Part shown: positions 1 through 8,648 of the stretch, one piece after another
Position numbering within the stretch: the first letter of the stretch is position 1
Layout of the letters: every line of letters starts with the position of its first letter
NCBI RefSeq assembly: GCF_021502725.1
Contig: NZ_JAKFFS010000002.1
Span: forward strand, 248,001 to 312,000
From: Dyadobacter sp. CY345
Lineage (GTDB): Bacteria; Bacteroidota; Bacteroidia; Cytophagales; Spirosomataceae
Length of the DNA stretch: 64,000 bases
Direction of reading: 5' to 3'
The notes under the pieces: model-generated
The model's database searches: none
What the model was told of the DNA's origin: nothing
The model's input: only the letters and a program-made list of their open reading frames with translations
Made by a program: the position numbers and the translations under genes

Positions 1-2
1 CG

Positions 3-1298
3 GGTATCTATGCCTTGGGAGAGCATACCACCGCAGAAATGATTCCTCCAACACGCGGAGTTGACTGGGGTGACAATGGAGTTTGGCGTACGCTTGACGC
101 TCATACCTGGGATGCTTCACACTCGTATATTCTAAGTGCCTGGAATGCTTTGAACCAAAGAGCATACAAGGCGACAGAAATTATTGCTTCAAATCCGACA
201 CCGGTACAAAAAGCAGAGGCTCAGTTTTTAAGAGCTTATAACATGTATTGGGTAATGGATTATTGGGGTGTTGTACCGGTTCGTGAAGTAACGCAGGGTG
301 TCAATGACCTGCCACGGGTGTTGTCGCGCTCGGAAGCTTTCGATTATATCGTAAAAGATCTTGAAGAAGCTTTACCTAATTTGGTTAAATCCGGACCTTC
401 TGCAACCAATGGTACTGCAACGAAAGCCGCTGCTAATTTTCTTTTGGCTAAGCTGTATCTGAACAAATCAATCTATAAAGGTACAACTCCTGGTGGTCCT
501 TATACCTTTGATAAAGCTGATATGGATAAGGTCGTTACTTATGTCGATGCTATAACGGCTGATGGATATGCGCTTGAAAAAGACTATTTCTCAACATTCT
601 CTTCGGCTGCGAAAACAGAGCCTATATTACTTGTAATGGAAGGAACTGCTCAAAACCGTTGGATGATGACATTGCATTATGGTCAGAATCCTTCGGGATG
701 GAACGGCTTCTCAACCTTGGCTGACTTCTACGATACTTTCGAAACTCAGGACAAAAGAATTGGTTCACCTGCTAAAAAAGATGGGACTGAGTATTCGGGT
801 ATTGGTTTAGGATTTTTGATCGGTCTGCAGTATGATGATAAAGGTGCCCCTGTGATTGATGTTCGTAATCAAAAGCCACTATCCTTTACAAGAGATGTGC
901 CTTTGGCAGGTGCATCACCAGAAAAAGGTATTCGTGTGATCAAGTATCACCCTGCTAATTCCGGGAAATACATACTGATGCGTTATGCCGAAGCTTACCT
1001 GATGAAGGCGGAAGCACAATTCAGAGGCGGAAGTGCTGCTGACGCCCTTACTCAGATTAATACATTAAGAACTACGCGTGGTGCAACTGCACTCGGCTCG
1101 TTGACCGAACAAAATTTGTTTGACGAAATTGGTAGAGAATTATACTGGGAGGGTGGCAAAAGAACTACGGAAGTTCGTTTCGGTAAATTTACAACCGGTG
1201 AAGGTACTTCTGTAACTGATGCTTACACGACGCTATATCCTATTCCTTCTGCTGCTTTGGTTTCAAATGCAAATCTTGTCCAGAATCCGGGATATTAA
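3..1298 (+). CDS. SusD/RagB family outer-membrane nutrient-binding lipoprotein (5' end missing)
   Basis: This is the C-terminal part of a SusD-like protein, the surface lipoprotein that captures glycans or other nutrients and passes them to a SusC-type TonB-dependent transporter. The reading frame is open to the left window edge, so the real start and signal peptide lie outside. Visible SusD features are the helical repeat segments around AQFLRAYNMYWVMDYWG and ADALTQINTLRTTRGA, the KYILMRYAEAYLMKAEA helix near the C-terminus, and the closing LYPIPSAAL..N.NLVQNPGY, which is the family's standard ending. About 430 residues are present out of a usual 480-600. A SusC gene is expected immediately upstream. 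A strong hairpin terminator follows, so the FG-GAP genes downstream are probably a separate or attenuated unit. Confidence 0.93.
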   Translation, partial: GIYALGEHTTAEMIPPTRGVDWGDNGVWRTLDAHTWDASHSYILSAWNALNQRAYKATEIIASNPTPVQKAEAQFLRAYNMYWVMDYWGVVPVREVTQGVNDLPRVLSRSEAFDYIVKDLEEALPNLVKSGPSATNGTATKAAANFLLAKLYLNKSIYKGTTPGGPYTFDKADMDKVVTYVDAITADGYALEKDYFSTFSSAAKTEPILLVMEGTAQNRWMMTLHYGQNPSGWNGFSTLADFYDTFETQDKRIGSPAKKDGTEYSGIGLGFLIGLQYDDKGAPVIDVRNQKPLSFTRDVPLAGASPEKGIRVIKYHPANSGKYILMRYAEAYLMKAEAQFRGGSAADALTQINTLRTTRGATALGSLTEQNLFDEIGRELYWEGGKRTTEVRFGKFTTGEGTSVTDAYTTLYPIPSAALVSNANLVQNPGY

Positions 1299-1318
1299 AA
1301 AAACATTTTTTCTTTTTG

Positions 1319-1352
1319 CAAAAATGCTCGATGATTTCGAGCATTTTTGTTT
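1319..1352 (+). terminator. Intrinsic terminator after the SusD gene
   Basis: A perfect 11-bp stem (AAAATGCTCGA paired with TCGAGCATTTT) with a 5-nt loop is followed by a T-rich tract. It lies about 20 bases after the SusD stop codon and the A/T flanks would allow function in both directions. Confidence 0.85.
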
Positions 1353-1371
1353 TTAACTGACTTGAACATTT

Positions 1372-1953
1372 ATGAATTATTTGAAGCCGACTTTTTATCT
1401 ATTTTTTTTCATAACCATATTTATTAGTTCCTGCACTTCATCCGACGACGACAAGATGTATGGGCAACTGGGAGAAAACCAGGCAAAAGCAATCTATAAG
1501 ATTGACGGAAAAGAATTCTATCCCCCGGAAAGTATATTCAAAGGTGAGGTTAGCGTCTCAGACAAACTTCTCAGCATTACGTTAATTGACCAATTTGACG
1601 GAAGAAGTATTGTTAGTTATGGAGGAGATGACTGGTATCTGTCAATTCCCTCAAAAAAGGATGTATTCTCAAATGATCAGGTAAATGCCGGCGTTAAAAT
1701 GGGAAAACTTACCGACAGAGAAAAAATGGTAGGTGAGGGAATGATATTATCGGAAGGAACAGTCACATTACAGGAATTTTCGAAGGATAAAATCGTTATA
1801 AAAATTCAGGGAAAGGTCGGTAAATATAGTGATTTTGAGCAGCCAACTGAATTTAAAAACTTTGATGGCACAGTGGTCTACAAAAAACCGGCTTTTAATC
1901 TTTTGAACATAACCGAAGAAGAATTATTTAGTGCTATAAAGTCGCCGAATTAA
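1372..1953 (+). CDS. Small lipoprotein of unknown function in the FG-GAP locus
   Basis: The 193-residue product begins with a hydrophobic signal segment and a lipobox ending at Cys21 (FISSC), followed by Thr-Ser-Ser-Asp-Asp-Asp, so it should be a lipidated envelope protein, possibly surface exposed. The rest is soluble and beta-rich by appearance, with no motif I recognise. It ends only two bases before the first giant FG-GAP lipoprotein gene and is almost certainly cotranscribed with it. That context suggests an accessory role in the same envelope process, but no function can be assigned from sequence alone. Confidence 0.8.
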   Translation: MNYLKPTFYLFFFITIFISSCTSSDDDKMYGQLGENQAKAIYKIDGKEFYPPESIFKGEVSVSDKLLSITLIDQFDGRSIVSYGGDDWYLSIPSKKDVFSNDQVNAGVKMGKLTDREKMVGEGMILSEGTVTLQEFSKDKIVIKIQGKVGKYSDFEQPTEFKNFDGTVVYKKPAFNLLNITEEELFSAIKSPN

Positions 1954-1955
1954 CT

Positions 1956-4900
1956 ATGAACAACATTTCCAAACTTGTAAATTTTGGAGCTTTTCTGATT
2001 GCAGTATTTTTAGTTTTCTCTTGCAAAAAAAGTCAAAATAAAGATCATTTATTTGAACTTGTAGACGCTTCAGAGTCCGGTGTCGATTTCGAAAACAAAG
2101 TTATAAATCAAGAAGATTTTAACATTTTCACCTATCGCAATTTCTACAATGGAGGCGGAGTCGCTGTGGGTGATATCAATAATGACGGATTGCCGGATAT
2201 TTATTTCACTGCTAACATGGGTGACAATAAATTGTACTTAAACAATGGCAATTTCAAGTTTGAAGATATTACAGCAAAAGCCGGTGTCGCTGAATCGATG
2301 AAGTGGAGCACCGGCGTTGTTATGGTTGATATTAACAGTGACGGACTGCTGGATATTTATGTATGTAATGCAGGATACCAAAAAGGTGTGAGCCAAGAAA
2401 ATGCTTTATACATAAACAACGGAGATTTGACTTTTACAGAATCTGCCGCAAAATATGGCTTAAATGAAGACGGATATACAACCCATGCCGCATTTTTTGA
2501 CTACGACCTGGATGGAGATCTGGACGCTTTTATTCTGAATAATAGTTTTATTCCGGTAAATACGCTCAATTACGCCAACAACCGTGAATTAAGAGCCAAA
2601 GACTGGCCGGTAAAGGATTTTCTAAAAAAAGGCGGTGGCGATAAGTTGTTGAGAAATGATAATGGAAAGTTTGTCGATGTAAGCGAAGAAGCGGGAATTT
2701 ATGGAAGTTTGATTGGTTTTGGTTTAGGAGTTACCGTTGGTGACCTAAACGGAGATCAATACCCGGATCTTTACATCTGCAATGATTTTTATGAAAAGGA
2801 TTATCTCTACATCAATAACAAAAACGGCACTTTTTCTGAGGAACTGGAAAAACGCGTAGAGCATACCAGCCTCGCTTCGATGGGTGCCGATATGGGTGAT
2901 ATTAATAATGACGGTTATCCGGAATTATTTGTAACAGATATGCTTCCCCGTGATGAATATCGCCTGAAAACAACCACATCTTTTGAGAATCACTATCTCT
3001 TTAATCTGAAAAAGGAGAAGGGGTTTTATAATCAGTACATGCAGAATAGCCTGCAATTCAATAACCAGGACGGGACATTCAGTGAAATTTCAAACTATGC
3101 CGGCGTAGCTGCGAGCGACTGGAGTTGGGGGGCGCTGATGTTCGATGCAGATAATGATTCGAAAACTGATATTTACGTTTGCAACGGAATTTACCACGAT
3201 ATTCTGGATCAGGACTTTATCGATTTTTTCGCCAATGAAGTGGTGCAAAAAATGGTAATGTCAGGCGAAAAGGAAAGTATGCAGAAGATTATTGACAAAA
3301 TGCCGTCTTCACCAATCTCAAACAATTTTTTCCATAACGAAGGAGATTATAAATTTCCCGAAAAAGGACAAGAATTTGGTCTTGATCAGAAGTCTTTTTC
3401 AAATGGTGCGGCTTATGCCGATCTGGATAACGACGGCGATCTGGATCTTATTGTGAACAATGTCAATCAGCCTTGTTTCGTTTACAAAAACAAATCAGAA
3501 GCTCAAAAACAGAAAAATCACTTTGTCAGACTTAAACTGACTGGCGATGGGAAAAATACTTTTGCCATAGGTGCCAAAGCAGAGGTATTTGCAGGTAAAG
3601 AAATTATCAGTAAGCAGTTAAATCCTGCACGCGGATTTCAATCCAGTACTGAATATCCTATAACGATTGGTCTTGGTCAAAATAAAAAAATAGATTCGAT
3701 CAGAATTGTTTGGCCAGACAGAAGGGTTACTGTGAAACTAAATCCTGAACCGGATACTATCCATCATTTTTCAATTAAAGATGCTGGTAACAGAATTTTT
3801 GCTCCAACCGCCAGCAAAGTTGATCCATTGGTTTCGGCAGCTCCGGTTGTTTTTGATGCACATGTTGAAGACCGGTATGACGATTTTTTTAATGAGCGGA
3901 ATATTCCGATGATGCTTTCTCAGGAGGGCCCGAAGGCTGCGATCGGGGATGTGAACGGAGATGGGAAAGAGGATATTTATATTTGCGGTGCAAAAGGGCA
4001 GGGTGGCCAGCTCTATTTACAATCGGGTACTACCTTCAAAAAGTCAGATCAAAAAGTTTTCCATGACCTTGCGGGTTTTGAAGATACAGCCGTATCAGTT
4101 TTTGATTGTGATCAGGATGGAGATCTGGATTTAATTGTAGGAAGCGGAGGAAATGAATCGGCACCGCGCACACAGGAATTGCCAACGAGATTATATCTGA
4201 ATGACGGAAAAGGTAACTTCTCAATTAACACGAGAGCGCTTCCGCCGAATGGAATGAATACGGCCGTAATTGTGACCTATGATTATGACAATGACGCCGA
4301 TCTCGACATATTCGTTGGAAGCAGAAGTGTGCCCCGTGAATATGGAATCACGCCGACGAGTTATTTATATCAGAATGACGGAAAGGGAATTTTTAAAGAA
4401 GTAGGGAAATCAATCGCGCCGGATCTTGCTAAAATAGGTATGGTGCGTGACGCCTTCTGGTCTGACGTGAATGGTGATAAAAAGAAGGAATTGATCGTTG
4501 TTGGAGACTGGATGGCACCTTCTATTTTTGAATTTAAAAATGGAAAATTTCAGAAATTAAGCTCTGGACTGGAACAATACAGTGGTTTCTGGGGAAGTCT
4601 CAAAGTTGCTGATATAGACAATGACGGCGATATGGATCTTGTAATGGGGAATATAGGAGAGAATTTTAGCCTGAAAGCATCTGAAAAAGCTCCGATTAAA
4701 ATCTGGATCAATGACTTTAATAAAAACGGAAATATTGATAAGGTAATGACCAAAACGGTCAACGACCGAGATATGCCGGTTTTACTTAAACGTGATTTGA
4801 CAACACAATTTCCGTTTCTGAAAAAGCAAAATATTAAACATTCCGAGTACGCCAATAACTCGATTCAGGAATTATTCCCAGCTGATCTTATGCGTTCGAC

Positions 4901-5294
4901 TTACGAAAGATCTGTCAATTATTTAAAATCTGCAATCGCCGTAAATGATGGCAGAGGGCATTTTACACTTACTCCTTTACCGGATATTATGCAGTTTTCC
5001 TGTCTGAATGCGATTGAAAGTCAGGATATAAATAAAGACGGTAAGCTCGATTTGATCGTTGGAGGTAATTTCTCACATTTTATTCCACAATTAGGTGCAC
5101 TGGATGCATGCCGTGGAAATATTCTGATCAATAAAGGTAACATGAAATTTGATGTATTGCTTAGTAAGCAAAGCGGTTATGCTATCGACGGCGAGCTGAA
5201 ACAAATCACATCGATCACGATTGGGGGAAAACCTTACTTAATTAACCTTGTTAATAATTCAAAACCTGTTTTGTTTCGGGTTAATAATGGATAG
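1956..5294 (+). CDS. Giant FG-GAP/VCBS and ASPIC-UnbV lipoprotein (CRTAC1-like), copy 1
   Basis: The 1112-residue product has a signal peptide with lipobox Cys23 (VFSCKK), so it is anchored in the envelope. It contains many FG-GAP/VCBS blades carrying the calcium-binding pattern DxNxDGxxD (for example DINNDGLPDIY and DLDNDGDLDL), the signature of an integrin-type beta-propeller. Near residues 525-600 sits an ASPIC/UnbV segment with the typical Gly-Ala-Lys stretch, RGFQSS and IVWPD. A second set of blades follows it, so the layout is propeller, UnbV, propeller. It is 2 bases after the small lipoprotein and 12 bases before a full-length paralogue. Proteins of this class often neighbour SusC/SusD systems in Cytophagales, but their substrate and role are not established. 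Confidence 0.9.
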   Translation: MNNISKLVNFGAFLIAVFLVFSCKKSQNKDHLFELVDASESGVDFENKVINQEDFNIFTYRNFYNGGGVAVGDINNDGLPDIYFTANMGDNKLYLNNGNFKFEDITAKAGVAESMKWSTGVVMVDINSDGLLDIYVCNAGYQKGVSQENALYINNGDLTFTESAAKYGLNEDGYTTHAAFFDYDLDGDLDAFILNNSFIPVNTLNYANNRELRAKDWPVKDFLKKGGGDKLLRNDNGKFVDVSEEAGIYGSLIGFGLGVTVGDLNGDQYPDLYICNDFYEKDYLYINNKNGTFSEELEKRVEHTSLASMGADMGDINNDGYPELFVTDMLPRDEYRLKTTTSFENHYLFNLKKEKGFYNQYMQNSLQFNNQDGTFSEISNYAGVAASDWSWGALMFDADNDSKTDIYVCNGIYHDILDQDFIDFFANEVVQKMVMSGEKESMQKIIDKMPSSPISNNFFHNEGDYKFPEKGQEFGLDQKSFSNGAAYADLDNDGDLDLIVNNVNQPCFVYKNKSEAQKQKNHFVRLKLTGDGKNTFAIGAKAEVFAGKEIISKQLNPARGFQSSTEYPITIGLGQNKKIDSIRIVWPDRRVTVKLNPEPDTIHHFSIKDAGNRIFAPTASKVDPLVSAAPVVFDAHVEDRYDDFFNERNIPMMLSQEGPKAAIGDVNGDGKEDIYICGAKGQGGQLYLQSGTTFKKSDQKVFHDLAGFEDTAVSVFDCDQDGDLDLIVGSGGNESAPRTQELPTRLYLNDGKGNFSINTRALPPNGMNTAVIVTYDYDNDADLDIFVGSRSVPREYGITPTSYLYQNDGKGIFKEVGKSIAPDLAKIGMVRDAFWSDVNGDKKKELIVVGDWMAPSIFEFKNGKFQKLSSGLEQYSGFWGSLKVADIDNDGDMDLVMGNIGENFSLKASEKAPIKIWINDFNKNGNIDKVMTKTVNDRDMPVLLKRDLTTQFPFLKKQNIKHSEYANNSIQELFPADLMRSTYERSVNYLKSAIAVNDGRGHFTLTPLPDIMQFSCLNAIESQDINKDGKLDLIVGGNFSHFIPQLGALDACRGNILINKGNMKFDVLLSKQSGYAIDGELKQITSITIGGKPYLINLVNNSKPVLFRVNNG

Positions 5295-5306
5295 TCTCTG
5301 AGTTTT

Positions 5307-8300
5307 ATGAAAAAAGTGCTTTTTAAGCTTTGGGTAGTGGGTCTTGTGGCGAGTGTATTTTCCTGTTCTGAAAAGAAAGGCGATCAGGATTTTTCTTTTG
5401 AATTATTAACCTCTGAAAAAACAGGAATCGATTTTTCTAATACGCTAAAATCTACAAAAGACTTCAATATCTTCAACTATATGTACTTCTATAATGGTGG
5501 AGGTGTAGGTGCAGGAGATCTGAATAATGACGGATTAATTGATTTATGCTTCACTGCAAATCAGGAATCTAATAAAATTTTCCTGAACCGGTCAGGGATG
5601 AAATTTGATGACATCACGGAAAAGGCAAATTTCAAAGGCGGTAAGGGGTGGTCCAATGGTGTTTCCATTGTTGATGTGAACCAGGATGGTATGCTGGATA
5701 TTTATATCAGCCAGGTTGGGGATTTTGAAGGTGTTAAAGGACATAATCTGCTGTTCATTTGTAAGGAAATAACGAAGGAAGGAATTCCGGTTTACGAAGA
5801 AAAGTCAAAAGAATATGGCTTGGATCTTGTCGTTTTCGGTACGCAGGCTGCGTTTTTTGATTACGATCTGGACGGCGATCTGGATATGTTTCAATTGAGC
5901 CATTCGGTTCATCAAAATGGAACATTTGGCCGTCGCGCACTTTTTGACGGGACTTATCATCCACTTGCAGGAGACAAACTTTTCAAAAATGAAAACGGGA
6001 AATTTGTAGAAGTTTCAAAACAGGCTGGTATAAACAGTTCGGTTTTAGGCTACGGGCTTGGACTAGGCATTGGTGACATCAACTTTGATGGTTATCCGGA
6101 TATGTATGTCGGTAACGATTTTCATGAAAATGATTATCTCTATATCAATCAGAAAGACGGAAGTTTTAAAGATGAAATGGAAACTTCTATCATGCACACG
6201 AGCCAGTTTTCGATGGGCGTTGATATTGGGGATTTAAATGGCGATGCCTTACCCGAAATCGTGTCGCTCGACATGCTTCCCTCGAATTATGAGATATTAA
6301 AGAAGTCGGAAGGCGAGGATATGTACAGCATTTTTAAGTACAAAATCCGGCAGGGTTATAATTACCAATTTGCCCGTAATAATTTACAGTTCAATAATGG
6401 AAATGGCACTTTCAGCGAAATCGGGCTCTATTCCGGAATTCATGCTACGGACTGGTCATGGTCACCGCTGTTTACTGATTTTGATAATGACGGATTGAAG
6501 GATCTTTTTATTTCCAACGGAATCCCTAAGCGGATGAATGATACGGATTATATCAAATTTGTATCTGATAATGTGGTTCAGGAAGGTATCAAGAATAAAA
6601 AGATTGATGATAATGATCCAAGGTTGGCGGATAAACTGCCTGAAATAAAACTGCTTAACAAGTTTTTTTCCAATCAGGATAATCTGGCTTTCAAGGATAT
6701 TGAAGGCTTGGTGAAAAATGATAAAGTCTCGTATTCCAACGGTGCAGTTTATGCAGATCTTGACAATGACGGCGATCTGGATATTATCACGAATAATATC
6801 AATGAAAAGGTATTTGTTTACGAAAATCTGACAGATAAAAAACCTGTTAAGAACAAGTTTACCAGGTTATATTTAAAAGGTGCACAGGGAAATTTGAATG
6901 CGATCGGAGCAAAATGCCTTGTATTTAAAAAGGATAAAGTGGAGAGTTATGAAAAATTTCCGGTTCGCGGCTTTCAGTCCAGCATGGAAGTTCCTCTTAA
7001 CATTGGCTTGGGGAAAAATAACGATGTTGACTCAATGCTGGTGATTTGGCCGGATAACAAGTATCAGGTTTTGGGGAAAATGGCTCTTAAAGATTCCTTG
7101 CAACTAACTTTTCGTAAGGATCTTCCGGTATTTGATTATGAAAAATTTAAGGTTGCCAGAGCTAGTAAGGATTATAGTTACGAAGATATTGCTGCGAAAT
7201 TGGGATTAGACGTTCGACATGAGGAAAATAATTTTATCGAATTTGACCGTAATTCTCTAATACCATTTGAAGTATCCGCGGATGGTCCGGCTTTGGCAAT
7301 AGCGGACATAAATCATGATGGACTGGATGATATTTTTGTAGGATCGTCCAAGAAATTTAAGAACCATTTATTTATTCAGTCGGCAAGTGGCTTGTTCAAG
7401 GAATCGATGCAGCCAGCTTTGCTTCGTGACAGTACCTATGAGGAGGTGGATGCGCAATGGGTGGATATCAATAAGGATGGACATTTGGATCTGGTCGTGG
7501 CTACTGGTGGAAATGAGTATTCAAATAATTCGGAATATCAATTGCCGAGAGTTTATTTAAACGATGGCAAAGGAAATCTGACTGTCAAAACGGATGCTTT
7601 TACTAATGTTTTTGTGACTGCATCCTGCATCGTTCCCTTTGATTTTACAGGCGATGGCCTCCCGGATTTATTTATCGGCGGAAGAGCTGTGCCGCTGAAT
7701 TATGGCGAGATTCCGAAATCTTACTTATTGAAAAATGATGGGGCAGGTAAGTTTTCTGACGTTACAGATCAGTATGCAAAAGAATTGTCTTCCATAGGAT
7801 ATGTGAAAAATGCAAAGATTTCAGATGTCGACAAGGATGGCGATCAGGATTTGTTGCTTGCTCTGGAATGGGATGGGATTTGCATGTTGGAAAATAAAGG
7901 CAAAACCTTCGCAAAAAAAATGATCACCGAGCGGAAAGGCTGGTGGAATTTTGTGATGCCGTATGACTTTGACGGTGACGGAGATATGGATATTCTTGCG
8001 GGCAATCTTGGATTAAACAGTCGTTTGAAAGCCACTAAGGAGCAGCCGGTTAGAATGTATATCAACGATTTTGATAACAATGGGAGGAAGGAGCCGATAC
8101 TGACTTATTACCTGAATGCGCAGGAAGCACTGTTTCCGACAAAGCTGGAAATAGAAAAACAAATGCCCTTTATTCGTAAGAAGTATATTTATGCAACCCA
8201 ATTTGCCAAAGCATCAATGGACGATGTTCTTGGGAAGGAAAAGTTGAAAGAGGCCAACGTTTTAGAAGCTAATTATTTTGAAAATACGATTTTCGTCAAT

Positions 8301-8639
8301 GATGGTAAAGGAAACTTCTCTGCAAAACCGTTAGGATTCAAAGCACAATGGGCGCCTTATTATGACGCACAGATCATCGATGCCAACGGAGATAAATTAC
8401 CTGACATACTGATCATGGGTAATTTTTACAATATCAATATCCAGATGGGACGGTATGACGCAGATTTTGGTACTGTGCTAATCAACAAAGGGAATTGTGA
8501 TTTTACGGCAAAATCATTGAATGGATTACAAGTAAAAGGTCAAGTGCGAAAACTAGGGGAAATCAAGCTGAAAAGCGGGAACGCCATTGTTGCTGCAAGA
8601 AATGACGATAAACTGGTTGTGATAAGCAGAAAGAAATAA
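5307..8639 (+). CDS. Giant FG-GAP/VCBS and ASPIC-UnbV lipoprotein (CRTAC1-like), copy 2
   Basis: This 1110-residue protein is a full-length paralogue of the preceding gene with the same order of parts: lipobox signal peptide (Cys20, FSCSEK), FG-GAP blades with DxNxDGxxD calcium loops, a central UnbV-like segment (RGFQSS, VIWPD) and a second propeller half. Both proteins share landmarks such as FYNGGGV near the N-terminus and TDWSW or SDWSW in the middle, so the pair arose by tandem duplication followed by clear divergence. It starts 12 bases after its partner and should be on the same mRNA. It converges with the TonB-receptor gene, whose stop lies 10 bases downstream. I see no obvious hairpin terminator in that short gap. 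Confidence 0.9.
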   Translation: MKKVLFKLWVVGLVASVFSCSEKKGDQDFSFELLTSEKTGIDFSNTLKSTKDFNIFNYMYFYNGGGVGAGDLNNDGLIDLCFTANQESNKIFLNRSGMKFDDITEKANFKGGKGWSNGVSIVDVNQDGMLDIYISQVGDFEGVKGHNLLFICKEITKEGIPVYEEKSKEYGLDLVVFGTQAAFFDYDLDGDLDMFQLSHSVHQNGTFGRRALFDGTYHPLAGDKLFKNENGKFVEVSKQAGINSSVLGYGLGLGIGDINFDGYPDMYVGNDFHENDYLYINQKDGSFKDEMETSIMHTSQFSMGVDIGDLNGDALPEIVSLDMLPSNYEILKKSEGEDMYSIFKYKIRQGYNYQFARNNLQFNNGNGTFSEIGLYSGIHATDWSWSPLFTDFDNDGLKDLFISNGIPKRMNDTDYIKFVSDNVVQEGIKNKKIDDNDPRLADKLPEIKLLNKFFSNQDNLAFKDIEGLVKNDKVSYSNGAVYADLDNDGDLDIITNNINEKVFVYENLTDKKPVKNKFTRLYLKGAQGNLNAIGAKCLVFKKDKVESYEKFPVRGFQSSMEVPLNIGLGKNNDVDSMLVIWPDNKYQVLGKMALKDSLQLTFRKDLPVFDYEKFKVARASKDYSYEDIAAKLGLDVRHEENNFIEFDRNSLIPFEVSADGPALAIADINHDGLDDIFVGSSKKFKNHLFIQSASGLFKESMQPALLRDSTYEEVDAQWVDINKDGHLDLVVATGGNEYSNNSEYQLPRVYLNDGKGNLTVKTDAFTNVFVTASCIVPFDFTGDGLPDLFIGGRAVPLNYGEIPKSYLLKNDGAGKFSDVTDQYAKELSSIGYVKNAKISDVDKDGDQDLLLALEWDGICMLENKGKTFAKKMITERKGWWNFVMPYDFDGDGDMDILAGNLGLNSRLKATKEQPVRMYINDFDNNGRKEPILTYYLNAQEALFPTKLEIEKQMPFIRKKYIYATQFAKASMDDVLGKEKLKEANVLEANYFENTIFVNDGKGNFSAKPLGFKAQWAPYYDAQIIDANGDKLPDILIMGNFYNINIQMGRYDADFGTVLINKGNCDFTAKSLNGLQVKGQVRKLGEIKLKSGNAIVAARNDDKLVVISRKK

Positions 8640-8648
8640 AAGCAGGGC

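Noticed and set aside
4550..4855. A 101-codon minus-strand frame inside the first FG-GAP gene, one of several shadow frames
   Set aside because: It lies opposite a strongly supported coding region whose calcium-loop repeats explain the open frame on the other strand.
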